In this document: in pieces, positions 1 to 9,350 of the stretch | Layout: each line of letters begins with the position of its first letter | Position numbering within the stretch: position 1 is the first letter of the stretch | Assembly: GCA_027491915.1 (NCBI GenBank) | Contig: JAOZGC010000002.1 | Span: forward strand, 1-64,000 | Direction of reading: 5' to 3' | DNA from: Thermoproteota archaeon | Lineage (GTDB): Archaea; Korarchaeota; Korarchaeia; Korarchaeales; Korarchaeaceae | DNA length: 64,000 nt | The notes under the pieces: model-generated | Told to the model about the DNA's origin: nothing | The model's input: only the letters and a program-made list of their open reading frames with translations | Database searches by the model: none | Made by a program: the position numbers and the translations under genes

Positions 1-240
1 CATCTCCGACACCGGGACCTCCCTCGTGTCGACCCCGTCCACCTCCACCCTGCCCTCCATCTCTCCCGGGTAGAAGTGGGGTATCAGACCGTTTAGGGTC
101 CTCAGGAGGGTTGACTTCCCGGCGCCGCTGCGTCCCACCAGGAGGACGACCTCCCCCCTCCTCACGTTGGTCGTTATACCCCTGAGAGCCCACTCTCCCG
201 ACCCGGCGTACCTGAACCCCACGCCCTCGAGGGAGATCAA
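1..240 (-). CDS. ABC transporter ATP-binding protein, N-terminal part (ECF/CbiO-like)
   Basis: The first 80 residues of an ABC ATPase; the gene runs off the left edge. A Walker A motif GRSGAGKS is visible around residue 32, followed by a GLIPHFYPG segment typical of the energy-coupling-factor or cobalt-type ATPases (EcfA/CbiO). It would power uptake of a vitamin or metal at the membrane, but the substrate cannot be read from this fragment. The start is taken as TTG at 240 because an in-frame TGA lies shortly upstream with no other start in between. Divergent from rps3ae. Confidence 0.8.
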   Translation of the reverse strand, partial: MISLEGVGFRYAGSGEWALRGITTNVRRGEVVLLVGRSGAGKSTLLRTLNGLIPHFYPGEMEGRVEVDGVDTREVPVSEM

Positions 241-275
241 AGGCGGACCCCGACTTCAGCCGACCTGCCTCAAAA

Positions 276-284
276 GAATTTAAG
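276..284 (+). promoter_or_regulatory. Candidate TATA box for rps3ae
   Basis: GAATTTAAG in a GC-rich intergenic stretch about 35-40 nt before the rps3ae start; it is the only AT-rich box between the divergent genes. Confidence 0.4.
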
Positions 285-318
285 AGCCCCCAGCCGCGCC
301 CGGCGTCGGTGCATCCGC

Positions 319-972
319 TTGCCTAGAGGGAGAGGCAGGAGGGGGAGGAAGAAGGTATCCAAGACCTGGTACAGGGTTTACGCCGCCGACGTGTTCCCCG
401 GGGAGTTCATAGGAGAGACCCCGGCGGCGGATCCGTCCAAGCTGTACGGAAGGAGGGTCGAGGTGACCCTCAGGGACCTGACCGGCGACTTCATGCACGA
501 GAAGTACAAGCTCTGGTTCAGGATATACAGGGTGGAGGGATCCAACGCGTACGCCAGGTTCGACTTGGAGATGCTCAACAGGGACTACCTTAGATCCATA
601 GTCCAGAGGAGGGTCAGCAGGATCGACGTTCAGGTGGAGGGGACCACCTCCGACGGCCACGACGTTAGGTACTTCGCCCTGATAATAACCTCCGTCAGGG
701 TGAGGCACAGCCAGGAGCGGGCCATAAGGGCCGCGGCCTCGAAGTACCTCGAATCCCTGATACCGGAGCTGACCCTCGAGGATCTGGTCAGGGCCGCCGT
801 GCTCGGCGATAAGGTGAACATAGGCGACGAGCTGACCAGGCTGTCCACCAAGATAGCTCCCATAAAGAATGTCGAGCCGAGGAAGATACAGGTCCTCAGG
901 TTCGGAGCCGGCGAACCGGAGATCGTGGAGGTGGCCGCCCCGGTTGATAGCGGTGGTGCTGGCGGCGGGTGA
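319..972 (+). CDS. rps3ae: Small ribosomal subunit protein eS1 (S3Ae)
   Basis: Archaeal/eukaryotic-type 30S protein S3Ae, 217 residues, about the family length. The N-terminus is a basic PRGRGRRGRKK stretch followed by the SKTWYRVYAADVF segment characteristic of the family, and the C-terminus is a Gly-rich tail. It starts with TTG at 319. Its 3' end overlaps the next gene's TTG start by 29 nt, so the two are probably cotranscribed and translationally coupled. Confidence 0.93.
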   Translation: MPRGRGRRGRKKVSKTWYRVYAADVFPGEFIGETPAADPSKLYGRRVEVTLRDLTGDFMHEKYKLWFRIYRVEGSNAYARFDLEMLNRDYLRSIVQRRVSRIDVQVEGTTSDGHDVRYFALIITSVRVRHSQERAIRAAASKYLESLIPELTLEDLVRAAVLGDKVNIGDELTRLSTKIAPIKNVEPRKIQVLRFGAGEPEIVEVAAPVDSGGAGGG

Positions 973-1981
973 GGGGCGGCGGCTGAGGCCCGTGACGCTG
1001 GCCACCCCAAAATCCCTCCTCCCGACCCCGGGTTTCTCTATGATAGAGCGGATCATGGAGATCCTCTCCGCCCTCGGGATCTCAGACGTGCGCCTGGTCG
1101 TCTCTCACCTGTCTTGGAGATTGAGAAGACTGCTGGGCCGCGGGGAGAGGTGGGGCGTCTCCATATCCTACGTCGAGCAGGGTCAGAGGCTGGGGACGGG
1201 ACACGCCTTCCTCAGGGGGGTTGAAGGGACCCGCGGCGAGGACTTTCTCCTCCTGTACTCTGACGTGGTGTTTCCCTGGCAGAAGGTCAGGGATCTGATT
1301 GACGCGCCCGCCCCGGCCGCGGCGGTGGCGGAGGTGAATGAGCCCTGGAGGTACGGCGTGGTGAGACTCTCTGGGGGAGTCGTGGTCGACCTCGTCGAGA
1401 AACCCCCGAGGGGGAGGGAACCCAGCCGCTTGGTTCTGGCGGGCGCCTACCACCTGGACCCCGATTTCGTCGACTCCGTCAGGAGGGTCGGGTTCTCCCC
1501 CAGGGGGGAGATAGAGATAACCGGGGCCCTGAGGGCCGCGGCACGAGACGGGGGAATAAGGCCCATAATCCTGGGGAGGAGTTGGATAGACGCGGGCGTG
1601 CCGCCCGACCTGCTGAGGGCGTCGGAGTTCATGCTGAGCGAGGGGCTGTTGAGGGCTGATCCCTGTCCCCTCTCCCCTCCGGGCCGGACCCACTGCGGGA
1701 GGGTGCTCCTCGGCTCGGGCGCCAGCGTGGGGGACGTGTCGGTAGTGGGTCCCGGAGTCAGGTTGGGTCCCGGGTCTCGGGTCGATAGGTCCATAATACT
1801 CCCTGGGGCGTGGATCGGACCAAGATCTCTGATTAGGTGGGCGATAATATCAGAGTGGGCTAGAATCCCGGAGGGGACCGAGATATTGGGCTCTCCAGAA
1901 TCCCCGGCCGTGGTCGGCCCCTGGGCGAGGCCCCCCCCGAAGATGGGTCCCGGGCAGGTGTGGCCCGCTACCTCCTCCTGA
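944..1981 (+). CDS. Sugar-phosphate nucleotidyltransferase with beta-helix C-terminus
   Basis: NTP:sugar-phosphate nucleotidyltransferase, making an activated nucleotide sugar (for example GDP-mannose or dTDP/UDP-glucose type). The first residues give the fold signature IAVVLAAGEGRRLRPVT, the pyrophosphorylase nucleotide-binding loop, so the TTG at 944 is the natural start. Residues up to about 230 form the Rossmann-like catalytic domain. The rest (GRVLLGSGASVGDVSVVGPG and following) has hexapeptide-like repeats of a left-handed beta helix. The exact sugar is not decidable. Its 3' end overlaps the convergent ychF gene by 14 nt. Confidence 0.85.
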   Translation: MIAVVLAAGEGRRLRPVTLATPKSLLPTPGFSMIERIMEILSALGISDVRLVVSHLSWRLRRLLGRGERWGVSISYVEQGQRLGTGHAFLRGVEGTRGEDFLLLYSDVVFPWQKVRDLIDAPAPAAAVAEVNEPWRYGVVRLSGGVVVDLVEKPPRGREPSRLVLAGAYHLDPDFVDSVRRVGFSPRGEIEITGALRAAARDGGIRPIILGRSWIDAGVPPDLLRASEFMLSEGLLRADPCPLSPPGRTHCGRVLLGSGASVGDVSVVGPGVRLGPGSRVDRSIILPGAWIGPRSLIRWAIISEWARIPEGTEILGSPESPAVVGPWARPPPKMGPGQVWPATSS

Positions 1982-3167
1982 CGACCACCTTGACGATATC
2001 TCTGTGATTCAGAGGCCTGTCGAGCGATATCCTGATCTTCTTACGGACGTCCACTCCCCCTATAGCTCTGTCGGCCAGCTCGGTGTGCACGGCGGCGGCC
2101 AGATCAAGAACGGTAGACCCCCGGGGGAGTAGAAGGACGTCCGGCAGGATCCTCCCATCCTTGTCCGAGAGCCGGTTCTCATCTTCAACCGGAAAGACCG
2201 CCAGGAACCCCCCCACCTCGAAGACCGCCTTTTCCAAGGCTTCCTGGACACCCGTACTGCCGAACCTCTTGAGCACCCTCTCCCTAACGAGCTCTAGAGC
2301 CCTAATCTGATCTCTGCTCATCCCATCTTCGTTCAATATTTCAAAGTCGCCGTCCCCAGGCTCGTATCTGATGTAACCCTTCTCGGCCGCCTTCCTCAAT
2401 ATGTACTCCGACTCCGCTGACGCTGGCACGACCGGCTCCTCCTCGACCTCCCTCATCCTGGCGACGTTTTCCTCCGCCTCCGGAACGTCCACCTTGTTGG
2501 CCACTATCACGAACGGCTTCGCCAATCTCCTGAGGCTGGACGAGAAGGAGAGCAGTTCCCTGTCCCCCCAGGATCCCAAGTTCTCCAGCTTCACCCCGGA
2601 CCCCGAGGCCGCGGCCTCGACCTCCTGCCTCTCGACGGCCAGCCCGGAGAGGACCTCCGCCAAGACCTCCGAGGCCTTACGACCAGATTGAATTCTCCTG
2701 AGGACCTTATTCATATTTCTTTTCAAAATTTCGGCGATCCAATGGGCGAATTCTTCCTTCACCAGATCCACGTCCTCGATCGGATCGTGGCTCCCGGGCC
2801 TGACGGGATTCCCATCCGAATCCGTCCCGCCAGACGCGTCCACGACGAGGAGGTTGACGTCGGCCCTCCTGAGGTCGTCTAGGAACTTGTTTCCGAGCCC
2901 CCTACCGGCGTGGGCTCCCCTCACCAACCCGGCTACATCGAGGAGCCTCACCGGGACGTACCTGTTCCTCCCGTTGCACCACCCGCTCTTGGGCTGGCAC
3001 CTGAGGCCGAACTCAGAGCACGCCGACCTGACCCTGACGTATCCTATACCCTCGTTCGGGTTGATGGTCACGAAGGGCCTGTTTCCCCGCTCGGCATCGA
3101 CCAGGGTCGCCGCCGAGAAGAACGTCGTTTTCCCCACGTTGGTCTTTCCAACTATACCGAGCAGCAT
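1968..3167 (-). CDS. ychF: YchF/OLA1-type Obg-family GTPase/ATPase
   Basis: Translation-associated P-loop NTPase of the Obg family, 399 residues. G1 is [13 protein letters not shown] at the N-terminus, G3 is [10 protein letters not shown], and G4 is NKVD near residue 225. The C-terminal part (about 320-399) is the TGS domain thought to contact RNA or ribosome. Archaeal orthologs have the extra insert between G1 and G3 seen here, which contains several cysteines. Convergent with the nucleotidyltransferase and divergent from rpl15e. Confidence 0.92.
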   Translation of the reverse strand: MLLGIVGKTNVGKTTFFSAATLVDAERGNRPFVTINPNEGIGYVRVRSACSEFGLRCQPKSGWCNGRNRYVPVRLLDVAGLVRGAHAGRGLGNKFLDDLRRADVNLLVVDASGGTDSDGNPVRPGSHDPIEDVDLVKEEFAHWIAEILKRNMNKVLRRIQSGRKASEVLAEVLSGLAVERQEVEAAASGSGVKLENLGSWGDRELLSFSSSLRRLAKPFVIVANKVDVPEAEENVARMREVEEEPVVPASAESEYILRKAAEKGYIRYEPGDGDFEILNEDGMSRDQIRALELVRERVLKRFGSTGVQEALEKAVFEVGGFLAVFPVEDENRLSDKDGRILPDVLLLPRGSTVLDLAAAVHTELADRAIGGVDVRKKIRISLDRPLNHRDIVKVVVRRR

Positions 3168-3242
3168 GCCGGGACCCGATCTCCCTGGCCGACCTCGGAA
3201 CGTTTAAAACCCCCACCGATCTCGCCCGCGGGAGGGTTCGAG

Positions 3243-3833
3243 GTGGCGACCGCCGGACGCTACTACGAGAGATACGCTTGGAGGAGGCGAAAGGAGGACC
3301 CAATGTTGGTGGATCTGTGGCGCGCGAGGCTGGCCGAGTGGAGGACCCAACCATCCGTCCTCAGGATTGAGAGGCCGACCAGGCCGGATCGCGCCAGGGA
3401 GTTGGGATACAAGGCCAAGCAGGGCTTCGTCGTGGTCAGGGTCAGGATAAGGAAGGGTGGGAGGAGGAAACCCAGACCCAGGTCGGGGCGGAAGCCGGCT
3501 GGCATGGGAGTCAAGAAACTTACCCCGGGGAAGAGCCTGAGGTGGATTGCCGAGGAGAGGGCCGCCAGGAGGTATCCCAACCTGGAGGTCTTGAACTCCT
3601 ACTACGTGGCGGAGGACGGGACCCACAAGTGGTTTGAGATCATAATGGTCGATCCGAACCACCCGGCCGTGAGATCCGATCCGGACGTCTCTTGGATCGC
3701 CGGAAAGTGCAACAGGGGCAGGGTATTCAGGGGTCTCACCAGCGCCGGTAAGAAGTCGAGGGGGTTGAGGAGGGTCAGGGGAATACCCAACTGGGTTAGG
3801 AGATTCAAGAAGAAGGGGAGGAAAGGCGCCTAG
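3243..3833 (+). CDS. rpl15e: Large ribosomal subunit protein eL15 (L15e)
   Basis: 50S protein L15e, 196 residues and strongly basic, with [15 protein letters not shown] near the start and the [20 protein letters not shown] segment near the end. The GTG at 3243 is preceded by a good Shine-Dalgarno (GGGAGG) about 6 nt upstream; longer in-frame extensions run into the ychF 5' region and are not credible. It is the first gene of the exosome superoperon; the next gene begins 1 nt after its stop. Confidence 0.94.
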   Translation: MATAGRYYERYAWRRRKEDPMLVDLWRARLAEWRTQPSVLRIERPTRPDRARELGYKAKQGFVVVRVRIRKGGRRKPRPRSGRKPAGMGVKKLTPGKSLRWIAEERAARRYPNLEVLNSYYVAEDGTHKWFEIIMVDPNHPAVRSDPDVSWIAGKCNRGRVFRGLTSAGKKSRGLRRVRGIPNWVRRFKKKGRKGA

Positions 3834-3834
3834 A

Positions 3835-4287
3835 TTGGAGGTCCCCCCGGTCTCCGAGGTCAGGGTTGAGTTCTACGTCTACCCGACCGAGGAGGAGGAG
3901 AGGGTCCTTGAGGGGCTGCGCCGGCTCCTCTCGGGGAACGTCGAGAGGTCTGAAAAGATATTTCGAAGTCACCACGGTTACCCTATCAAATTAATAAAAC
4001 TTAAGGTCTCAGGCGAGAAAGCGGCCGCTTCTTTCCTGAGAATAATTCGGCTTCTCGACGAAAGAGAACTGGATAGGGTGAGGGGCACGCTGGAGTCAAG
4101 AATCGAAGGTAGAGAACTGTACATGAGGTTAGACAAGCAGGGACTGGTGGAGGGGAGACTGGACGTGAACCCCGATCCGGTCGGGGGGCAGGTGCGGGTC
4201 GTGGTCAGGTTTCGTAGGAGGGTGAGACCCGGTCCGTTGGGTGAGTGGCTTGCCCAAGTTCATCGATCTCAAGCTGGGCCGGTTTGA
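3835..4287 (+). CDS. COG1325 predicted exosome-associated RNA-binding protein
   Basis: A 150-residue protein of the archaeal RNA_binding family (COG1325), repeatedly found in the exosome superoperon and predicted to bind RNA; its precise role is unknown. Family-like features are the alternating EVRVEFYVYPTEEEERV opening and the SHHGYPIKLIKL segment. TTG start right after rpl15e. The 3' end overlaps the Rpp30 gene by 47 nt, an unusually long overlap. Confidence 0.82.
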   Translation: MEVPPVSEVRVEFYVYPTEEEERVLEGLRRLLSGNVERSEKIFRSHHGYPIKLIKLKVSGEKAAASFLRIIRLLDERELDRVRGTLESRIEGRELYMRLDKQGLVEGRLDVNPDPVGGQVRVVVRFRRRVRPGPLGEWLAQVHRSQAGPV

Positions 4288-4927
4288 CTCGGAAGCTTCC
4301 CTCCGGGGTGTTCTGAGGGACGCCCTCCGAGGGGGGTACGTGGAGGTGGGCGTCGTGGTCTCCCCGTCCATCGACCTCAACTCCTACGGTCCGCCAACCT
4401 ACCCACGCGTTCACCGCGTCGCCGAGCTAAGCACCAGGGATCCGGCCTGGACTTCCAAGCTCAGGCCTGATCGCCCCTACAGGTCTGTCCTACCCCACAC
4501 CGTGGAGGCCTGCAGGAGGGCCGCAGGCTTGAGGATGGTGGACGGCATAGTGCTCCCGCCCTCTCCCAGGAGGATGATATTCGACGAGGTCTGCGCCAGA
4601 AGGCTGGCCCGCTCGGGCGGCGTCGTCGAGGTGGGGTTGGCTCCCCTGCTGGGGCTCCGGGGATGGGAGCTGTCGGCCACCCTGAGGGTGATCAGGAGGG
4701 AGCTCAGGATCGCCTCCATCAGGAGGGTGCCCGTACTGCTGACGACGATGGGGGGGGCTGGACCCGGCGTCCCCGATGCCAGGTCGGCCGTCCTGCTGGC
4801 GGAGTCGCTCTTGGGCATATCCAGAGACCAGGCTATGGCCGGGTTGACGGACGTTCCCGCCGAAATTTTATCGGGGATGCTCTCACTCCGAAAGAGGGGG
4901 TTCACCGTTGCGCGCGAAGATGCCTAA
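4241..4927 (+). CDS. rnp3: RNase P protein component 3 (Rpp30)
   Basis: Protein subunit of archaeal RNase P, the ribonucleoprotein that removes 5' leaders from pre-tRNA; a PHP/TIM-barrel-like fold. It shows a FIDLKL start, VHTVEACRRA-like and LRMVDGIVLPPSPRR segments, and is 228 residues long, normal for Rpp30. GTG at 4241, or TTG 9 nt later. It sits between COG1325 and pop5 as in many archaea; the stop overlaps the next gene's start. Confidence 0.88.
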   Translation: MSGLPKFIDLKLGRFDSEASLRGVLRDALRGGYVEVGVVVSPSIDLNSYGPPTYPRVHRVAELSTRDPAWTSKLRPDRPYRSVLPHTVEACRRAAGLRMVDGIVLPPSPRRMIFDEVCARRLARSGGVVEVGLAPLLGLRGWELSATLRVIRRELRIASIRRVPVLLTTMGGAGPGVPDARSAVLLAESLLGISRDQAMAGLTDVPAEILSGMLSLRKRGFTVAREDA

Positions 4928-5288
4928 ATCTGCCAGGAACAGGAGGAGATACCTGCTGTACGAGACTGCTGGAGGACCCCTTCGAGAGGAGGAACTATCA
5001 GCCAACCTCAAGAGGGCAGCCTTGGCCCTGTACGGGGCGGTCGGCGCGTCCGAGCTAGAACTGACGGTGATCGTGAGGAAGGCCCGCCCGACCACCTTCC
5101 TGCTGGGGGTCGACTCCGTCCACGTTCCGGAGGCCGCCGCCGCGGTCGCATACTCATTCGCCCTGAAGGGCGAAGAACTTCCGATCCTGTTGGCGATCTC
5201 CGGAACCATCAGATCCGCCGTCGAGCGGTCGCTCCGGGAGGCCGATGCCAAAAATTCTAAATCCCCCTCCCATCCAGTTGGCCGATAG
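4908..5288 (+). CDS. rnp2: RNase P protein component 2 (Pop5/Rpp14)
   Basis: Pop5-type subunit of RNase P, which pairs with Rpp30 in the archaeal holoenzyme. The ARNRRRYLLYE opening is typical of Pop5. TTG at 4908 or ATG at 4920 are both possible starts. Its Ser/Pro-rich tail covers the likely promoter of psmA, whose ATG lies 22 nt after this stop. Confidence 0.83.
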   Translation: MRAKMPKSARNRRRYLLYETAGGPLREEELSANLKRAALALYGAVGASELELTVIVRKARPTTFLLGVDSVHVPEAAAAVAYSFALKGEELPILLAISGTIRSAVERSLREADAKNSKSPSHPVGR

Positions 5289-5310
5289 TTCTGAGGGTGG
5301 TGTTTTTCGG

Positions 5311-6036
5311 ATGTACCCGCAACTGGCTAGCGCCTATGACAGGGCCATTACGGTTTTCAGTCCCGATGGTAGGCTCCTCCAGGTTGAGTACGCCCTCGTC
5401 GCCACTAAGAGAACTCCCCTCGCGGTTGGAATGAGGTGCGGAGACGGGGTGATCTTGGCCACCGTCAGAAAACACGTCTCTCCCCTAGCCTCGCTGCCCA
5501 GGAAGATATACCAGATAGACGAGCACATAGGGGCGATAGCGGCGGGCCTGGTGGGAGATGGGTTGGTGCTCATAGACAGAAGCAGGATAGAGGCGCAGTA
5601 CCACAGGCTCATATACGGGGAGCCCATAACCGTGGAGACCTTGGCCAAGAGGATGGCCCTCTTCAAGCAGCAGTACACTCAGTACGCCGGGCTCCGCCCC
5701 TTCGGGGTCATAATGATATTCGGCGGGGTGGACAGATCCCCTGGCCTCTACGTGACCCACCCCGGCGGGGCCTACTACGCCTACTCGGCCTTCGCCGTTG
5801 GGAAAAACTCGGAGAAGATCAACGAGATCTTCAAGGAGAAATATAAGGAGTCCCTCACAATGGCCGAGGGACTCAAGATGATCGTGGACGCGGTCAAGAC
5901 GGCAGCGGCGGAGGGGAAGGAGGTCGAGAAGGAGGGGGCCCCGCTGACGGGAGACCTGGAGGTCGCCATCGTGTCGGCCAAGGACAAGAAGTTCAGGGTC
6001 CTGTCCAGGGAAGAGATAGAAAAACTCATAGCTTGA
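5311..6036 (+). CDS. psmA: Proteasome alpha subunit
   Basis: Alpha-ring subunit of the 20S proteasome (241 residues), forming the gated antechamber. The alpha signature YDRAITVFSPDGRLLQVEYA is at residues 9-28; the N-terminal gate segment contains YDRA. ATG at 5311 chosen because it places the signature at the family position. Its usual position inside the exosome superoperon is conserved. The beta partner is at 41998-42618. Confidence 0.96.
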   Translation: MYPQLASAYDRAITVFSPDGRLLQVEYALVATKRTPLAVGMRCGDGVILATVRKHVSPLASLPRKIYQIDEHIGAIAAGLVGDGLVLIDRSRIEAQYHRLIYGEPITVETLAKRMALFKQQYTQYAGLRPFGVIMIFGGVDRSPGLYVTHPGGAYYAYSAFAVGKNSEKINEIFKEKYKESLTMAEGLKMIVDAVKTAAAEGKEVEKEGAPLTGDLEVAIVSAKDKKFRVLSREEIEKLIA

Positions 6037-6050
6037 TTTCTCTCCCCAAT

Positions 6051-6058
6051 TTTATATG
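6051..6058 (+). promoter_or_regulatory. TATA box before SBDS
   Basis: TTTATATG, 40 nt upstream of the SBDS start in the only sizeable gap inside the superoperon, suggesting an internal promoter for SBDS and the three exosome genes. Confidence 0.5.
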
Positions 6059-6092
6059 AATGGGATCGGACTTGCCTTGAGGGGGGAAGAAC

Positions 6093-6779
6093 TTGCAGAC
6101 CGTGATCGCGAGGCTGGAGAGAGGGGGAAAAAAATTTGAAATATATGTGTACTCCGAGCGGGCCTACTCCTACAGGGAGGGAAAGAAGGTGGACATATCT
6201 TCCATCCTGGCAGTCGATCAAATATTTACAGATGCCCGGAGGGGTATAAAGGCTTCCTCCCAAGATCTGAGGAAGGTCTTTGGAACGGACGACGTCCTCC
6301 GGGTCGCCGAGGTTATATTGAGAGACGGGGAGGTCCAGCTCACGGCGGAGTACCGGAAGAGGCTTCAGGAGGAGCGGCTTAACTGGATCGTCTCCTTCAT
6401 ACACAAGAACTTCGTCGATCCGCGGACCGGGCTCCCCCACCCCGAGTCCCGGATCAGGGCGGCGCTGAAGGAGGCCAAGGTGAAGATAGATCCCCTAAGA
6501 GAACCTGAGACTCAGGTGAATAGGGTTTTGGAGAAGGTGAGGAGGGTCCTCCCGCTCAAGACCGGGACCGTCACCATGAGGGTCAGGATAGGTCCCAGCG
6601 GATACGGGAGGTTGAGATCCTTCTTGGCCTCTCAAGGGAAGATCCTGACCGAGAAGTGGGCTTCCGATGGATCCGAGGCCGTGATAGTCGTCGAGATTCC
6701 CGTGGGATCCCGCCTCCTCGTCTTGGAGAGGATAGGCGAGGCTGGCGGGACCGCGGAGGTGGTTGAGGAGGGTGATTGA
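6093..6779 (+). CDS. sdo1: Ribosome maturation protein SBDS (Sdo1)
   Basis: Archaeal ortholog of the Shwachman-Bodian-Diamond protein, which acts in late 50S maturation (release of aIF6 with an EF2-like GTPase). 228 residues with three domains: the N-terminal FYSH domain (GKKFEIYVY...), a central helical domain (RLNWIVSFIHKNFVDPRTGLPHP) and a C-terminal ferredoxin-like domain. TTG start with GGGGGGAAG upstream. The next gene starts directly after the stop. Confidence 0.94.
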   Translation: MQTVIARLERGGKKFEIYVYSERAYSYREGKKVDISSILAVDQIFTDARRGIKASSQDLRKVFGTDDVLRVAEVILRDGEVQLTAEYRKRLQEERLNWIVSFIHKNFVDPRTGLPHPESRIRAALKEAKVKIDPLREPETQVNRVLEKVRRVLPLKTGTVTMRVRIGPSGYGRLRSFLASQGKILTEKWASDGSEAVIVVEIPVGSRLLVLERIGEAGGTAEVVEEGD

Positions 6780-7490
6780 TTGAGCCTCTTGGTGAAGAAC
6801 AGGGAGATAGTCCTCCCCGGCCAGCTCTTGGCCAAGGGAAACCTCAAACCGGGAGAAAACGTATACGTCGACGGGAGGGGGTTCCTGAGGTCCAGCAAGG
6901 TCGGGCTAGTTGACCTGAGCCGGGGAGAGGTCAGGGTGATCCCCCTCAGGGGGGTTTACATGCCGAAGGTGGAGGACATCGTGGTCGGCGTGGTATCCAG
7001 GGTGGCCGGAAACACCGTCCTGCTGGACATAAACTCCCCCTACACCGGGGTTCTCCTCCTCCCCCGCTCCAGGGAGGGGAGGAGGTCTGGCAGGCGGAGA
7101 ACCTTCTCCGTGGGAGACGTCGTCCTGGCCAAGGTGAGGGCGTTCGACGGCGCGTCCAACCCTCTCCTCACGGTCGAGGGAGAGGGTCTGGGAAAGCTCT
7201 CAGGAGGGACCATAATAAAGGTGAATCCGGCCAAGGTTCCCAGGATCATAGGGAAGAGGAGATCAATGATAAACCTTTTGAGAGATAAAATAGGTAGGGA
7301 TATCGTGGTTGGCCGAAACGGATTTGTGTGGGTAAAGGTGAGGGATCTTCAGAGCTCCCTGCTGCTGGAGAGGGCCCTCCGGCTTATAGAGAGGGAGTCC
7401 CACGTTCCCGGGTTGAGCGACCGGGTGACCGATCTCCTGGAGGGAGGGATCGCGGCGGAGCTTCCCAATTCGGACTACCGGGAGGTTTGA
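6780..7490 (+). CDS. rrp4: Exosome complex RNA-binding subunit Rrp4
   Basis: Cap subunit of the archaeal exosome that binds RNA and feeds it to the Rrp41/Rrp42 ring. 236 residues: an N-terminal domain with VLPGQLLAKG, a central S1 domain (about 60-140), and a C-terminal KH-type domain with the VPRIIGKRRSMINLL motif. TTG start immediately after the SBDS stop, so translation is coupled. Confidence 0.95.
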   Translation: MSLLVKNREIVLPGQLLAKGNLKPGENVYVDGRGFLRSSKVGLVDLSRGEVRVIPLRGVYMPKVEDIVVGVVSRVAGNTVLLDINSPYTGVLLLPRSREGRRSGRRRTFSVGDVVLAKVRAFDGASNPLLTVEGEGLGKLSGGTIIKVNPAKVPRIIGKRRSMINLLRDKIGRDIVVGRNGFVWVKVRDLQSSLLLERALRLIERESHVPGLSDRVTDLLEGGIAAELPNSDYREV

Positions 7491-8255
7491 TTGAAGATGC
7501 CGATATACCTGCAGGAACCCCCGGAGATCTTGATAACCCCTGAGGGAGTGAGGACGGACGGCAGGGGGCCCCACGACCTGCGTCCCATCAAGATGACTGT
7601 CGGGGTGCTCAATCGGGCCGATGGATCTGCCTACGTAGAGTGGGGCGGCAATCGGATCCTGGCCGCCGTTTACGGCCCCAGAGAGGTTCATCCTAAACAC
7701 CTCACCCTGCCAGACAGGGCTCTCGTTAGGTGCAGATACAACATGGCCCCCTTCTCGACGGAGGAGAGGAAGCGGCCCGGCCCGGACAGGAGGAGCATAG
7801 AGCTGTCCAAGGTTATAAGGGAGGCCCTGCTGCCGGCGATCTTCGTCGACAAGTATCCGGGAACCGTGATAGACATATTCGTGGAGATAATCCGTTCCGA
7901 CGCGGGCACAAGGTGCGCCGGCACCACCGCGGCCTCCCTCGCCCTGGCGGATGCGGGAATCGCGATGAGGGGTCTCGTGACGGCGCTGGCGGTTGGCAGG
8001 GTGGGCGACTGGATAGTTATGGACCCAAACCACGACGAGGACATGTACGGCGACGTTGACGTTCCCGTGGCCTTCCTGATGGAGGACAAGGAGATAACCC
8101 TGCTTCAGCTGGACGGCCCCCTGACTGAGGATGAGTTCAACGAGGCCCTGGACCTGGCCATGAAGGGGGCCGATCTAGTGTACGAGATGCAGAAGGAGGC
8201 CCTCCGCCGGCCTTATCTGGTGGTGGAGAGGAGCGTCGCCGGGAGGGAATCCTAA
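7491..8255 (+). CDS. rrp41: Exosome catalytic subunit Rrp41
   Basis: RNase PH-family active subunit of the exosome, a phosphorolytic 3'-5' exoribonuclease and polymerase. 254 residues, with RCRYNMAPFST and RSDAGTRCAGTTAASLALADAG motifs and catalytic acidic residues in the MDPNHDEDMYGDVDVPVA region. TTG at 7491 or ATG at 7497. The stop overlaps the rrp42 ATG (TAATG). Confidence 0.96.
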   Translation: MKMPIYLQEPPEILITPEGVRTDGRGPHDLRPIKMTVGVLNRADGSAYVEWGGNRILAAVYGPREVHPKHLTLPDRALVRCRYNMAPFSTEERKRPGPDRRSIELSKVIREALLPAIFVDKYPGTVIDIFVEIIRSDAGTRCAGTTAASLALADAGIAMRGLVTALAVGRVGDWIVMDPNHDEDMYGDVDVPVAFLMEDKEITLLQLDGPLTEDEFNEALDLAMKGADLVYEMQKEALRRPYLVVERSVAGRES

Positions 8256-9067
8256 TGGGATCTCAGGAGGAGGTTTCGGCCGCGAGCCTGCTCAGGGAGT
8301 ACCTGAGGGACCTCGCCTCCCGGGGGGAGAGGAAGGACGGGCGCGCGATGGACGAGATGAGGCCCATAGAGATAAGATCCGGTCTGTTCACCAAGGGAGA
8401 GGGAGAAGCCTGGCTGTCCCTCGGCGACACCCAGGTCCTGGTGGGGGTGAAGGTGGACGTCGGGACGCCCTTTCCGGACACGCCGAACAAGGGGGTCCTG
8501 ATGACCAACACCGAGCTCCTGCCTATAGCCTCCCCGACGTTCGAGCCGGGCCCCCCAAATGAGGATGCCGTGGAGATGGCCAGACTGGTCGACAGGGCAT
8601 TCAGGGGGTCAAACGCAATAGACTTCGAGGAACTGGTCATTAAGGAGGGTCAACTCGTATACCTGGTCATGGTCGACATGTACGCCCTCGACCACGACGG
8701 GAACCTGGTGGACGCCCTGGAACTCGCCTCCCTCTTGGCGCTCAAGAGGACCAACGTCCCTAAGGTGGTGGTCAGAGAGGACGGGGGGGTGACGCCGTCG
8801 GGCGACTTCTTCCCCCTCCCCGTCAGAGAGACGCCTATTAGCTTCAGCTTCGCCAAGATAGCTGGGAGATTGATGCTCGATCCCTCCTTGGAGGAGGAGG
8901 TCGCCGCCGACGCGCTCATGACGATGGTCGTGGATAGTCAGGGAAGGGTCTGCTCGTTCCAGAAGAGGACTGGGGCCTTCGCCCCCGAAGAGATTAAGAG
9001 GGCCCTCTCCATCGCGAGGGAGAAGTGGCCCCAGGTGGCTGAGCGGCTGGGGCTGCTTGAGGGGTGA
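8255..9067 (+). CDS. rrp42: Exosome subunit Rrp42
   Basis: Non-catalytic RNase PH-like partner that alternates with Rrp41 in the hexameric ring and shapes its active site. 270 residues, family length, with DGRAMDEMRPIEIR near the N-terminus, LGDTQVLVGVK, and ELLPIASPTFEPGPP. The ATG at 8255 overlaps the rrp41 stop by 1 nt. Confidence 0.96.
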   Translation: MGSQEEVSAASLLREYLRDLASRGERKDGRAMDEMRPIEIRSGLFTKGEGEAWLSLGDTQVLVGVKVDVGTPFPDTPNKGVLMTNTELLPIASPTFEPGPPNEDAVEMARLVDRAFRGSNAIDFEELVIKEGQLVYLVMVDMYALDHDGNLVDALELASLLALKRTNVPKVVVREDGGVTPSGDFFPLPVRETPISFSFAKIAGRLMLDPSLEEEVAADALMTMVVDSQGRVCSFQKRTGAFAPEEIKRALSIAREKWPQVAERLGLLEG

Positions 9068-9070
9068 GCG

Positions 9071-9334
9071 GTGGTGGGCAGATCCAGGGGCGGATTCCTC
9101 AAAACTCCGAGATATGGCCTCAAGATAAGGAGGAGATACGACTACGTCATGTCCAGGGCCAAGTCAACGTACAGATGTCCAAGATGCGGGAGCGAGGGGG
9201 TCAGGAGAGTCATGCTCGGCGTGTGGCGGTGTCGGAAGTGCGGGTTCGAGTTCGCCGGCGGCGCTTGGGATCCAAAGACCAGCGTGGCGTCCTCGGCCGA
9301 GTCTTCTCTGAGGAGGGTGACCGAACAGGCCTGA
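9071..9334 (+). CDS. rpl37ae: Large ribosomal subunit protein eL43 (L37Ae)
   Basis: 50S zinc-ribbon protein, 87 residues, with CPRCG at 38-42 and CRKCG at 56-60 forming the zinc site. GTG start 3 nt after rrp42. In many archaea rpoP follows L37Ae; here the Brix gene follows after 16 nt, so rpoP is not at this locus. Confidence 0.93.
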   Translation: MVGRSRGGFLKTPRYGLKIRRRYDYVMSRAKSTYRCPRCGSEGVRRVMLGVWRCRKCGFEFAGGAWDPKTSVASSAESSLRRVTEQA

Positions 9335-9350
9335 TCGGTGAGGGGCGCAG

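Noticed and set aside
280-1056. Minus-strand frame opposite rps3ae
   Set aside because: Antisense shadow of a certain ribosomal protein gene.
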